From Gemmatimonadota bacterium (GTDB lineage: Bacteria > Gemmatimonadota > Gemmatimonadetes > Gemmatimonadales > Gemmatimonadaceae): a stretch of 9,799 bases of DNA. The first letter of the stretch is position 1; every line of letters begins with the position of its first letter. The notes beneath the pieces are model-generated. The model searched no databases and had not been told where the DNA came from. It worked only from the letters and a program-made list of their open reading frames with translations. The translations under genes were made by a program, and so were the position numbers. The DNA is taken from the NCBI GenBank assembly GCA_003142495.1, contig PLMM01000104.1, positions 766-10,564 on the forward strand, read 5' to 3'. This document shows positions 1 through 6,550 of the stretch, piece by piece.

Positions 1-345
1 ATCGGGCCGTATTCGCAGGGCATCGTGGCAGGCGGCTTTCTCTTCACCGCCGGACAGATCGCGCTCGATCCGGTGTCCGGCAAGATCGTGGAGGGTGGTA
101 TAGTCGAGCAGACCACGCGCGTGCTCGAGAATCTCCGTGAGGTGCTCGCGAAGGCCGGCGCGACGTGGTCCGACGTGGTGCGCAGTACGGTTTACCTGGT
201 CGATCTCGCGGAATTTCCGACGGTCAACGAGATCTATGGCAAGCATCTCGGCAGTGCGCGCCCGGCGCGTTCCACGGTGCAAGTTGCAGCGCTCCCGCGT
301 GGCGGACTGATCGAGATCGACCTGATCGCGCACATCCACGCGTGA
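1..345 (+). CDS. ridA: RidA family reactive enamine/imine deaminase (5' end cut by window)
   Basis: RidA (YjgF/YER057c/UK114) proteins hydrolyse reactive enamine/imine intermediates released by PLP enzymes such as threonine dehydratase, in the cytoplasm. The frame is open from base 1 and gives 114 residues. The family normally has about 125-130, so roughly a dozen N-terminal residues lie outside the window. Visible family marks are the opening IGPYSQG, LFTAGQIALDP, the central segment ending in VVRSTVYLVDL, and the C-terminal PARSTVQVAALPRGGLIEID, which holds the conserved arginine and glutamate of the active-site pocket. The GTG at 25 is internal, not the start, because conserved residues precede it. 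The stop (343-345) overlaps the next ATG by one base, so the two genes are probably translated in series. Family assignment is firm; the exact substrate is not shown. Confidence 0.95.
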   Translation: MGPYSQGIVAGGFLFTAGQIALDPVSGKIVEGGIVEQTTRVLENLREVLAKAGATWSDVVRSTVYLVDLAEFPTVNEIYGKHLGSARPARSTVQVAALPRGGLIEIDLIAHIHA

Positions 346-983
346 TGGCTGTGGTGCGCCGGAGCATCACGAGCGTGAGGCGATCGCTCGTTGTTTCCAT
401 GATGGTCGTCGTATGCGCGCTCTCGGCGGGCGGCGTGGTCGCGCGCGCGCAGGTGGCCGACAGCGCGCGCGTCGGCATCTCGCAGCCCACCGACAGCACG
501 AGCGCGCTCGTCGTGCCGCCGCGACTTCGCTCGGCCGCGGATTCGATCAGCGATCATCTCGACTCGGTGCTCCTCGCCGGCCCGCCAATTCGCCCCAAGA
601 CGGCGCTCCTCCGATCGCTGCTCATCCCCGGGTGGGGCCAGGCGTCGCTCGATCGCGGCACCGCGGGCGCGACGTACTTCGCGCTCGAGGCTGGATCGAT
701 CGCGATGCTGATTTTCGCGAAGCAGGAGCTGGCCACCGCGCGCCGCGCCGCGCGCGACAGCACCTTCGTAAACGACTCCACCTTCGGGCCGCCCCCCGTG
801 CTCGGCGGCCGCGTGCGCGTGCGCAGGCTCCAGGTGGAAGACTGGGCCGCGCTGATCTTCTTCACGCATCTGTTCTCCGCCGCCGATGCCTTCGTCTCCG
901 CACATTTGTGGGACGTGCGCGTGCAGGTGCACGGCGGGCAGGAGATGCGCTCGGCGGCGGTCACCGCGACGATCCCGTTTTGA
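345..983 (+). CDS. DUF5683-like membrane protein with signal peptide
   Basis: A 212-residue protein of unknown function. The start at 345 overlaps the ridA stop (TGATG) and gives a good export signal: arginines at 5, 6, 12 and 13, a hydrophobic stretch at about 14-33, then ARAQ, a possible cleavage site near residue 36. Residues 37-85 are Ser/Asp/Pro-rich and probably disordered. The recognisable part is LLRSLLIPGWGQ (88-99) followed by a glycine/alanine-rich hydrophobic segment (about 108-126), a charged connector, and a second hydrophobic segment (about 167-187) with FFTHLFSAADAFVSAHLWD. PGWGQ near the start of paired membrane helices is typical of DUF5683 proteins, common in Bacteroidota and related diderms. 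The role is unknown; placement before murI hints at the envelope only by association. A later ATG (399) is possible but would remove the basic n-region. Confidence 0.85.
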   Translation: MAVVRRSITSVRRSLVVSMMVVVCALSAGGVVARAQVADSARVGISQPTDSTSALVVPPRLRSAADSISDHLDSVLLAGPPIRPKTALLRSLLIPGWGQASLDRGTAGATYFALEAGSIAMLIFAKQELATARRAARDSTFVNDSTFGPPPVLGGRVRVRRLQVEDWAALIFFTHLFSAADAFVSAHLWDVRVQVHGGQEMRSAAVTATIPF

Positions 984-1789
984 GCGGGAGCAGCGCGCCC
1001 GTCGGCGTCTTCGATTCGGGAATCGGCGGGCTCACCGTCGTGCGCGAGATCGAGCGGCAGCTGCCGCACGAGCGCATCATCTACTTCGGCGACACGGCGC
1101 GCGTACCGTACGGGCCGAAGAGCCCGGAAACAGTGCAGCGTTATAGCCGCGAGATCGCGGACTGGCTCGTGGGCGAAGGCGTGAAGGCGATCGTCGTCGC
1201 GTGCAACACCGCCACTGCGCACGCGCTTCCGATGTTGCGCGAGTACGTGAAGGTTCCGGTCATCGGGGTTGTCGAGCCGGGCGCGCGCGCCGCGATGCGC
1301 ACCACGCGCTCGAAGGTTGTCGGCGTGATCGGCACCGCAGGGACGATCGCCTCGGGCGCGTACGAGCGAGCGATCCACGCGATCGAGCCGAGCGCGCGAG
1401 TGGTCGCTCGCGCGTGCCCGCTCTTCGTGCCGCTGGTCGAAGAGGGGTGGATCGATCGCGAGGCGACGCGACTCATCGCTCGCGAATATCTCGAGCCGCT
1501 GGCCGCCGCGCAGGTGGACACGATCGTGCTCGGATGCACGCACTATCCGCTACTCGCCCCGATGCTCGCCGAGCTCGCGATGCCCGGCGTGCAACTCATC
1601 GACAGCGCTGCGGAGACGGCGGCCGAGACGCGTCGCACGCTCATCGAGCGCGATCTCCTTGCGCCGAGCTCCTCGACGTCGCCCGCGCACCGCTTCGTGG
1701 CGTCGGACGACCCCGATCACTTCCTACGCGTCGGCCAGCGCTTCCTTGGCGCCGCGATCGATCGCGTCGAGAAGGTCACCCTCGGATGA
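980..1789 (+). CDS. murI: Glutamate racemase
   Basis: Interconverts L- and D-glutamate, supplying D-Glu for peptidoglycan; cytoplasmic and PLP-independent. The 269-residue product matches the usual family length (about 260-280). Family marks in order are VGVFDSGIGGLTVV (8-21), YFGDTARVPYG (35-45), VVACNTATA with catalytic Cys75, VIGVVEPG, GTAGTI, and LGCTHYPLL with the second catalytic Cys186. The two cysteines act as the acid/base pair. The start is inferred as TTG at 980: it overlaps the preceding stop (TTGA), no ATG or GTG lies close upstream in frame, and the conserved VGVFDSG begins only seven residues later. No Shine-Dalgarno is evident, which suits translational coupling. The last 66 bases are also the 3' end of the minus-strand LpxH-like gene. 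Function is secure; the start is less so. Confidence 0.95.
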   Translation: MSGSSAPVGVFDSGIGGLTVVREIERQLPHERIIYFGDTARVPYGPKSPETVQRYSREIADWLVGEGVKAIVVACNTATAHALPMLREYVKVPVIGVVEPGARAAMRTTRSKVVGVIGTAGTIASGAYERAIHAIEPSARVVARACPLFVPLVEEGWIDREATRLIAREYLEPLAAAQVDTIVLGCTHYPLLAPMLAELAMPGVQLIDSAAETAAETRRTLIERDLLAPSSSTSPAHRFVASDDPDHFLRVGQRFLGAAIDRVEKVTLG

Positions 1790-2509
1790 GCCGGTCCACG
1801 CGCGCAGCTCGATGCGCTCGGGGCGCATGACGAGATACGCTGGGCGAGTCGCCCACGCGCCCGGATTCGCGTACACGCCGCCCGCCGTCGTGCGCTCGAG
1901 CGTCGCGACGTGCGAATGACCGAAGCACACGAGCTCCGTCTCGCGATGCGCGGCGAGATACTCGTGGGCAACGGTGCGCAGCCCGCTTCCACCGTCGGTT
2001 GCGCCGTGCGAGCGGCTGTGATTCGATGTGCCGCTCGCCACCCGCGTGGCGAAGTCGGGGTGCAGCGACCCGAACGCGCGAATCGCCAATGGATGCCGCA
2101 TCACGCGCTTGAACGCGCGGTAGCTGCGATCCTCTCGCCTGCGCAACCCATCGCCGTGCGCGACGTGCGCGCGCCAGCCTCCGAGCTCGCCATTCCACTC
2201 GCCGTGCACGAGCTCGACGCCGATCTCGCGCCCGAGCACGTCGCCACCCCACGCGTCGTGATTCCCGGCGATCATGAGCACGGGCGTTCCGGCGTCCGCG
2301 AGCGCGGCGAGCGCGCCGAGCACGCGCACGTGGCCGCGCGGCATCACGGTGCGCCACTCGAACCAGAAGTCGAAGAGGTCGCCGTTGATCACGACGGAGC
2401 CGGCGTTCGCTCGCGCGAAATTCAGAAACGCGACGACGTCGCGCTCGCGCTCGGAGGGAGCGGCGCCCAGGTGCGCGTCGGACATCAGCATGCATGGCGC
2501 GGGAAGCAT
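1724..2509 (-). CDS. lpxH: UDP-2,3-diacylglucosamine diphosphatase-like metallophosphatase
   Basis: LpxH cleaves UDP-2,3-diacylglucosamine to lipid X and UMP, the fourth step of lipid A synthesis, at the inner face of the cytoplasmic membrane. With the ATG at 2509 the product has 261 residues (E. coli LpxH about 240). The calcineurin-like metal-binding set is complete and in order: SDAHLG (10-15, D-x-H), NGDLFDFW (42-49), AGNHD (81-85), HGDG (118-121) and GHSH (197-200). The DFW after GDLFD and the HGDG favour LpxH over general phosphodiesterases, but LpxH-like paralogues share these motifs, so substrate is inferred. A GTG at 2515 and an ATG at 2491 are alternative starts. The promoter geometry at 2516-2544 puts transcription at or near the 2509 ATG and favours it. 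No terminator separates it from murI, with which it overlaps tail to tail. Confidence 0.88.
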   Translation of the reverse strand: MLPAPCMLMSDAHLGAAPSERERDVVAFLNFARANAGSVVINGDLFDFWFEWRTVMPRGHVRVLGALAALADAGTPVLMIAGNHDAWGGDVLGREIGVELVHGEWNGELGGWRAHVAHGDGLRRREDRSYRAFKRVMRHPLAIRAFGSLHPDFATRVASGTSNHSRSHGATDGGSGLRTVAHEYLAAHRETELVCFGHSHVATLERTTAGGVYANPGAWATRPAYLVMRPERIELRAWTGSSEGDLLDAIDRGAKEALADA

Positions 2510-2515
2510 GCGCAC

Positions 2516-2544
2516 ATTCTAGTTGCACGCGGCGTGCATTACAA
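2516..2544 (-). promoter_or_regulatory. Sigma-70-type promoter for the lpxH-like gene, probably leaderless
   Basis: Reading the minus strand, TTGTAA (2544-2539, 4 of 6 matches to TTGACA) is followed after exactly 17 bases by TAGAAT (2521-2516, 5 of 6 matches to TATAAT). A start point about seven bases beyond the -10 falls at 2509 or 2510, which is the ATG. The transcript would therefore have no 5' leader, consistent with the absence of a Shine-Dalgarno before that ATG. The hexamers and spacing are seen directly; transcription start and leaderless translation are inferred. Confidence 0.6.
2524..2538. repeat. Perfect 6-3-6 inverted repeat in the lpxH/ybgC divergent region
   Basis: TGCACG and CGTGCA flank a CGG spacer as perfect inverted arms. 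The element lies wholly inside the 17-base spacer of the predicted lpxH promoter and 27 bases upstream of the ybgC-like start. This position suits a repressor or divergent regulator site, but no regulator is encoded nearby and no second copy was noticed in the window. There is no adjacent T-run, so it is not a terminator. Confidence 0.4.
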
Positions 2545-2565
2545 ACCGGCGCTCCGCGGCGCTCG

Positions 2566-2994
2566 ATGACGAAGATTCCCGAATCGGTGACCGAGCTTCG
2601 CGTACGCTACGCGGAAACCGATCAGATGGGCGTCGTCTATCACACCAACTACCTCATCTGGTGCGAGATCGCCCGCACTGATCTCATTCGCACGCTCGGC
2701 GCCAGCTACCGCGAGCTCGAGGAGCGCGGTGTGCGGCTCGCGGTGTCCGAAGCGTCCGTGCGGTACATTGCAGCAGCCCGCTACGACGACCGCATTCGCG
2801 TGGAGGCGCGCCTCACTCGGGTGACCTCCCGTACGATGATCTTCGACTACACCATCCTGAATGCCGATAGCCTGCAGCGACTCGCGACCGCCAGCACGAC
2901 GCTCATCTCCCTCGACCCTTCGAATCGCGTTGCGGTGCTCCCTGCCGACGTCAGGCGTGCGCTCGCTGGCGATGCACCGCTCGATGCGACGTAG
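2566..2994 (+). CDS. YbgC/FadM-type acyl-CoA thioesterase (hotdog fold)
   Basis: A 142-residue hotdog-fold thioesterase of the 4HBT/YbgC type, which hydrolyses acyl-CoA thioesters. YbgC proteins often accompany the Tol-Pal envelope system, though no tol genes are in view. The diagnostic N-terminal motif is RYAETDQMGVVYHTNYL (14-30) with the catalytic aspartate at 19, followed by the helix WCEIARTDLIR. Length and domain start agree with the family. The ATG at 2566 is chosen because it lies just ahead of the conserved domain. A longer frame reaching 2494 would overlap the divergent lpxH start and adds low-complexity sequence. It is the first gene of a long plus-strand run and overlaps the start of the next gene by 11 bases (23 if the upstream ATG is used). 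The acyl substrate cannot be told from sequence. Confidence 0.9.
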   Translation: MTKIPESVTELRVRYAETDQMGVVYHTNYLIWCEIARTDLIRTLGASYRELEERGVRLAVSEASVRYIAAARYDDRIRVEARLTRVTSRTMIFDYTILNADSLQRLATASTTLISLDPSNRVAVLPADVRRALAGDAPLDAT

Positions 2995-5026
2995 CGCCGC
3001 GATCGCGCTCAGCGCGTCGCTCGCGCTGCTCGGCGCGTGCGCGAGCGGTAGCGCGAGTAGTGCAGGGTCGTCATCGCGCGCGAGCGCCGCGCCCGTCGAT
3101 GTCGCGCGCTACGGCCGCCTGCTGGCGATGGCCGATGAACGTCGCATCGACACCGCGCTGATCCAGGGAATCTTCCGCAGCGGCTCGAGCCCCGAGCGCG
3201 CAGCCGCGGCACTCGCGGTGGGGCAGGTGCACGGTGCGGCGCTCGCGCCCGCGCTGCGCGCGCTCCTCGCGGATCGCGATACGGCCGTCGCCGCCAATGC
3301 GGCCTACGCGCTCGGCATGCTCGCCGACACCGGCAGCATCGCCGCACTCTCGCACGCACTCGATGCGCCGCCGTCCGTTGCTTCCAACGCCGCGTGGGCG
3401 CTCGGTCAGATCGGCGAGCCCGCGCGCGCGACGATCGTCGCTGCCCTCGCGCCCTCTACGCCTGCGCTCGCACCGCGCGTTCGCGGCGCGCTGCTCCTCG
3501 CGACCTTCCTCTTCAAGCCCGTTCCCGTCGAAGCCATTCGCCCCTGGCTCGCCGATTCGAGCGCGCGCGTGCGCTGGAGCGCGGCGTACGGCATCGCCCG
3601 CGCCTACGCGCCCGCCGGCGTGCGCGCCCTCATCCCGCTCGCAACCGACGCCGATGGCGAGGTTCGCGCGCAGATCGCGCGCGCATTCTCGCATCGCGCG
3701 GCGGGTGACTCCCTCGCCTCGCTCGTTCGCGCGCCGCTCTCGAAGCTCGTGGGCGACCCGAATCCGCACGTCCGCATCAACGCGCTCCACTCGCTCGCGA
3801 CCTACGGCTCCGCGAGCAAGGGCGCCATCGTCGCGGCCACGCACGATCCGGACGCCAACGTTCGCGTCACCGCCGCCCAGGAGCTCGGTGCGGTGCTCGA
3901 CAACACGCGCTCGGCGTGGATGACCGCATGGAAGGCCGACACGGGCTTCATGTATCGTCGCAGCGTGCTCGCGTCCGCTCTCTCGCAAGATGTCGTGCTC
4001 CCCGCAACCGAAATGGACGAGCCGGACAGCTGGACCCATCAGGGCGACTGGCGCCTGCGCGCCGCCGTCGCCGAAGCCGGCGGAGCGTCGACGACGATTC
4101 TGCGACTGCGCGAGGTCTCGCTGCCGGCCTCGCGCGATCCGGATCCGCGCGTGCGTGCGGTCGCGTACGCGGCGATGGCGCCCCACGCCGACACCGCCGA
4201 TGAGCATCCGTGGCGTCGTGAGTTCATGGAGTACGGGCTCACCGATGCCGACGTGATCGTCCGCGCCACGGCGATAGCCTCCCTCGAAGGGCACGCGACC
4301 GCGGCCGAAGTACCGCTCGTCCTCGAGAGCTACCGCAGTTCGGAAGCAGACGCGCTCAATGACGCGCGCATTGCCGGCGTTCGCTTCCTCATCTCTGCAT
4401 GGCAGCGCGACAGCGCGCACTTCGCTGACTCGACCATCAAGTCCATTCGCTCGCTGCCCGTGCCGCCCGACATGCTCACGCGAATCGCGGCGGACAGCTT
4501 CGCGCTGCTCGCGAGCTGGCGTGCGGCGCCGCGCCCCGCGCCCAAGCCCGCGTCATGGTACGAGTCGATCGTGCGCACGCGCATCCTCCCCGCACTCGGC
4601 GGCAAGCTCCCGCGCGCTGAGATCGTGACGGAGCGCGGCACGATCACGCTCGAGCTCTACCCGGTGGAAGCGCCACTCACCGTCGAGAACTTCCTCTCGC
4701 TCGCGGCGAGCAACTTCTATGATCATGGCCGCTTCTTTCGCGTCGTTCCGAATTTCGTCGCGCAGGACGGCGACCATCGCGGCGACGGCGCGGGCGGTCC
4801 CGCGTACAACATCCGCGATGAGTTCAACCCGCATCGCTACGAGCGCGGCTCGCTCGGCATGGCACTCTCGGGGCCGGATACGGGCGGCAGTCAATACTTC
4901 ATGACGGTTGCTCCCGATCCGCATCTCGATGGCCGCTACACGGTGTTCGGCCGCGTGATCAGCGGCTTCGAGGCGCTCGACGCACTCGTGCAGGGCGACC
5001 ATCTCGAGCGCATTCGTGGTCTCTAG
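2984..5026 (+). CDS. Lipoprotein with HEAT repeats and C-terminal cyclophilin-type peptidyl-prolyl isomerase
   Basis: A 680-residue exported protein joining a helical-repeat scaffold to a prolyl isomerase. It opens with a lipoprotein signal, MRRSAAIALS then LLGAC, making Cys19 the likely lipidated residue. A Ser/Ala/Gly-rich linker follows. HEAT-like repeats run from about 65 to 310 and again from about 370 to 490, with recurring patterns such as VAANAAYALGMLAD, VASNAAWALGQIG, VRWSAAYGIARA and VRVTAAQELG. The cyclophilin domain covers about 545-675: FFRVVPNFVAQDGD (584-597, catalytic arginine 586 with F591 and Q594), GSQYFMT (635-641) and LDGRYTVFGRV. The tryptophan and histidine of the human CypA pocket are not conserved, as in many bacterial cyclophilins. 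It probably folds or scaffolds envelope proteins in the periplasm (inference). An ATG at 2972 is an equally possible start; the protein is uninterrupted. Confidence 0.92.
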   Translation: MRRSAAIALSASLALLGACASGSASSAGSSSRASAAPVDVARYGRLLAMADERRIDTALIQGIFRSGSSPERAAAALAVGQVHGAALAPALRALLADRDTAVAANAAYALGMLADTGSIAALSHALDAPPSVASNAAWALGQIGEPARATIVAALAPSTPALAPRVRGALLLATFLFKPVPVEAIRPWLADSSARVRWSAAYGIARAYAPAGVRALIPLATDADGEVRAQIARAFSHRAAGDSLASLVRAPLSKLVGDPNPHVRINALHSLATYGSASKGAIVAATHDPDANVRVTAAQELGAVLDNTRSAWMTAWKADTGFMYRRSVLASALSQDVVLPATEMDEPDSWTHQGDWRLRAAVAEAGGASTTILRLREVSLPASRDPDPRVRAVAYAAMAPHADTADEHPWRREFMEYGLTDADVIVRATAIASLEGHATAAEVPLVLESYRSSEADALNDARIAGVRFLISAWQRDSAHFADSTIKSIRSLPVPPDMLTRIAADSFALLASWRAAPRPAPKPASWYESIVRTRILPALGGKLPRAEIVTERGTITLELYPVEAPLTVENFLSLAASNFYDHGRFFRVVPNFVAQDGDHRGDGAGGPAYNIRDEFNPHRYERGSLGMALSGPDTGGSQYFMTVAPDPHLDGRYTVFGRVISGFEALDALVQGDHLERIRGL

Positions 5027-5060
5027 CGCCACGTCCGCGCTCGCGCGGGGTAGCATCGGC

Positions 5061-5690
5061 ATGCGTCACCTCCGCTGGTCAATCGTCGCCCTCGCGGCAG
5101 TCGCAGCCGCATGCTCTCCACGCGCGATTCCGCTCGTGGGAGTGATCTCGCCTCGGCCTCTGCCGTCATCCGAGCTTCCGCCAGTCCATCGAAAAGTCGT
5201 TTTCCAGTGGGACTATTCCCAACCCGAGCTCCGCATTCGCGGCGACGGCGTCGCGCGCATATCGGCGCCCGACAGCGCACGCCTCGATTTCTTTGTAAAT
5301 GGGCAGGGATCCGGCCACGCGTTGCTCGTTGGCGATAACATACGTCTGCAGGATGGGCAGCAGTCCATGCGCGACTTCCTGCCGCCCGCTCCGCTCCTCT
5401 GGGCGGTGCTCGGCCGGCTCCACGTTCCAGGCGCCGCCGATACGACGGTGCGCGTTGACTCGGACACCCTCAGGGTCGACATTGGACATCAGCCGGGGTG
5501 GCGAGCGACCTTCGAGGGCGAGCAGCTTCGCCGGCTCGAGCTGATCGATGGCGGCCGGATTCCGCAGTGGGTTGCGCGTCCTGCTGCCGGCCCGATTCGG
5601 TACGAGCAGCCTCGCCTGCGTCGCACGCTTCTGTTGACGATCTCGCGCGTAGACACTGTTCCCGGATTCGATGCTGCGATCTGGCGGTAA
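5061..5690 (+). CDS. Putative outer-membrane lipoprotein of unknown function, upstream of lptE
   Basis: A 209-residue exported protein. The ATG at 5061 gives a short lipoprotein-like signal, MRHLRWSIVALAAVAAAC, with Cys18. The -3 residue is alanine rather than the usual leucine, so the lipobox is weak. The rest looks beta-rich with alternating polar and hydrophobic residues (VVFQWDYSQPELRIRGDGVARIS, ARLDFFVNG, HALLVGDNIRLQDG). This recalls the LolA/LolB/DUF4292 superfamily of lipid- or lipoprotein-binding periplasmic folds, a judgement from pattern, not from a defining motif. The next gene, lptE-like, starts 20 bases before this stop, so they are likely co-translated, and an envelope lipid or lipoprotein trafficking role is reasonable inference. 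A GTG at 5016 would overlap the HEAT-cyclophilin gene but would put 15 extra residues ahead of the signal. Confidence 0.8.
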   Translation: MRHLRWSIVALAAVAAACSPRAIPLVGVISPRPLPSSELPPVHRKVVFQWDYSQPELRIRGDGVARISAPDSARLDFFVNGQGSGHALLVGDNIRLQDGQQSMRDFLPPAPLLWAVLGRLHVPGAADTTVRVDSDTLRVDIGHQPGWRATFEGEQLRRLELIDGGRIPQWVARPAAGPIRYEQPRLRRTLLLTISRVDTVPGFDAAIWR

Positions 5691-6174
5691 TCTCTTGCTG
5701 GTGTTGAGTGGGCTGCTACTGACGGGGTGTCTCTATCACTTCGCCGGCGGCGGTCTGCCTCCGCACATCAAGACGGTCGCCGTGCTCCCGTTCGACAACG
5801 AGACGCCGCAGCCGACGCTGCAGCGCGAGCTGTACGACCTCATGCGCCGCGACGTCGAGAACCGCCTGGGCCTTCGCGAAGCGGACGAGGGAAAGGCGGA
5901 CGCGATCGTGCGCGGCAAGATCCTCCGTTACGATCCCGACATTCCCGCAGCATATTCCGCCGATCGCAATGCGCAGGCGACGTCGACGGAACGGAAGCTT
6001 CAGATCACCCTCGATGTGGAGATCGTCGATCAGACGACCGGCCGCACGCTGTGGGCGCGGAAGGCGATGCTCGAAGAGGGGACGTACGCCGAGCGCTCGG
6101 AGGCGGATGGACGCCGTCAGGCGCTCACCAAAGTCGTGAACGACATCATCGCCGGAGCACAATCGCAATGGTAA
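5671..6174 (+). CDS. lptE: LptE-like LPS-assembly lipoprotein
   Basis: LptE is the outer-membrane lipoprotein that plugs the LptD barrel and helps insert LPS into the outer leaflet. The 167-residue product has a strong lipoprotein signal: MLRSGGNLLLVLSGLLLTGC, Cys20 in an LTGC lipobox. The mature part follows the family plan: LYHFAGGGLPPHIKTVAVLPFDNETPQPTLQ-type opening (21-51), a helix RELYDLMRRDVENRLGL (52-68), ADAIVRGKILRY (77-87), then LQITLDVEIVDQTTGRTLWARK (110-131) and a C-terminal helix. The IKTVAVLPFDNET start and the strand, helix, strand order are typical of LptE-family (PF04390-like) proteins outside Proteobacteria, which are divergent. It overlaps the gene before by 20 bases and the gene after by 7. 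No lptD is in the window, so pairing cannot be checked here. Confidence 0.85.
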   Translation: MLRSGGNLLLVLSGLLLTGCLYHFAGGGLPPHIKTVAVLPFDNETPQPTLQRELYDLMRRDVENRLGLREADEGKADAIVRGKILRYDPDIPAAYSADRNAQATSTERKLQITLDVEIVDQTTGRTLWARKAMLEEGTYAERSEADGRRQALTKVVNDIIAGAQSQW

Positions 6175-6524
6175 GCCGCTCGCGCTCTGGAAAGTCGTCG
6201 TACGGCTGTCTGGTCTTCATTCTCCTGATCGGAGCCGTGCTCTACTTCGGCTTCAACATCGGGAACGTCTACTTTCGCGCCTACCAATTTCAGGACGCGA
6301 TGACGCAGGAGTCGCGCTTCGCCGCGCGCAACACAAACGAGGTCATCATCGCGCATTTGCGCGCGCAGGCGGACTCGCTCGACCTTCCCGAGGGCGCGAA
6401 GAAGATTCAAATTCGCAGGAAGCCGAATCAGATCTGGATCTGGTGCGAGTACATCGAGATGGTCGATCTGCCATGGAAGCAGCAGGAGATCGACTTCAAT
6501 CCGCACGTCGAGAGGGTCTTCTGA
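6168..6524 (+). CDS. Small single-pass membrane protein, unknown
   Basis: A 118-residue protein with a basic N-terminus (MVSRSRSGKSSYG), one hydrophobic helix at about 13-34 and a hydrophilic C-terminal domain of about 80 residues, presumably periplasmic. The domain has a helical part (39-66) and probable strands with KKIQIRRKPNQIWIWCEYIEMVDLPW. This layout is reminiscent of DUF4845-like proteins, but I cannot assign a family. The ATG at 6168 overlaps the lptE-like stop by 7 bases, and GGAG (6154-6157) sits 10 bases upstream as a fair ribosome site. The stop is immediately followed by the heptose nucleotidyltransferase gene. Tight placement between lptE and rfaE2 suggests an LPS-linked envelope role, which is guilt by association only. 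Confidence 0.85.
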   Translation: MVSRSRSGKSSYGCLVFILLIGAVLYFGFNIGNVYFRAYQFQDAMTQESRFAARNTNEVIIAHLRAQADSLDLPEGAKKIQIRRKPNQIWIWCEYIEMVDLPWKQQEIDFNPHVERVF

Positions 6525-6550
6525 GCGTTCGCGCCCCTGCGCGGAAGGTG

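Noticed and set aside
380..387. GCGATCGC octamer, the HIP1 repeat of cyanobacteria (also at 2999-3006)
   Set aside because: I noticed only two copies in a GC- and GATC-rich sequence, compatible with chance; no other cyanobacterial signs.
413..979. An upstream in-frame extension of murI beginning at 413
   Set aside because: It is arginine-rich, overlaps the DUF5683 gene almost completely, and lies before the conserved start of the racemase fold.
554..1543. A 329-codon minus-strand frame across the DUF5683 gene and murI
   Set aside because: Composition is arginine- and alanine-rich without motifs, and it spans two well-supported plus-strand genes.
1910..2569. A 219-codon plus-strand frame opposite the LpxH-like gene
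   Set aside because: The minus-strand frame carries the full metallophosphatase motif set; this one is its shadow.
3071..4420. A 449-codon open frame on the minus strand
   Set aside because: It lies antisense to the HEAT-repeat gene and has arginine/glycine/glutamate-rich low-complexity sequence with no domain. Long antisense frames are normal in GC-rich genes with strong third-position bias.
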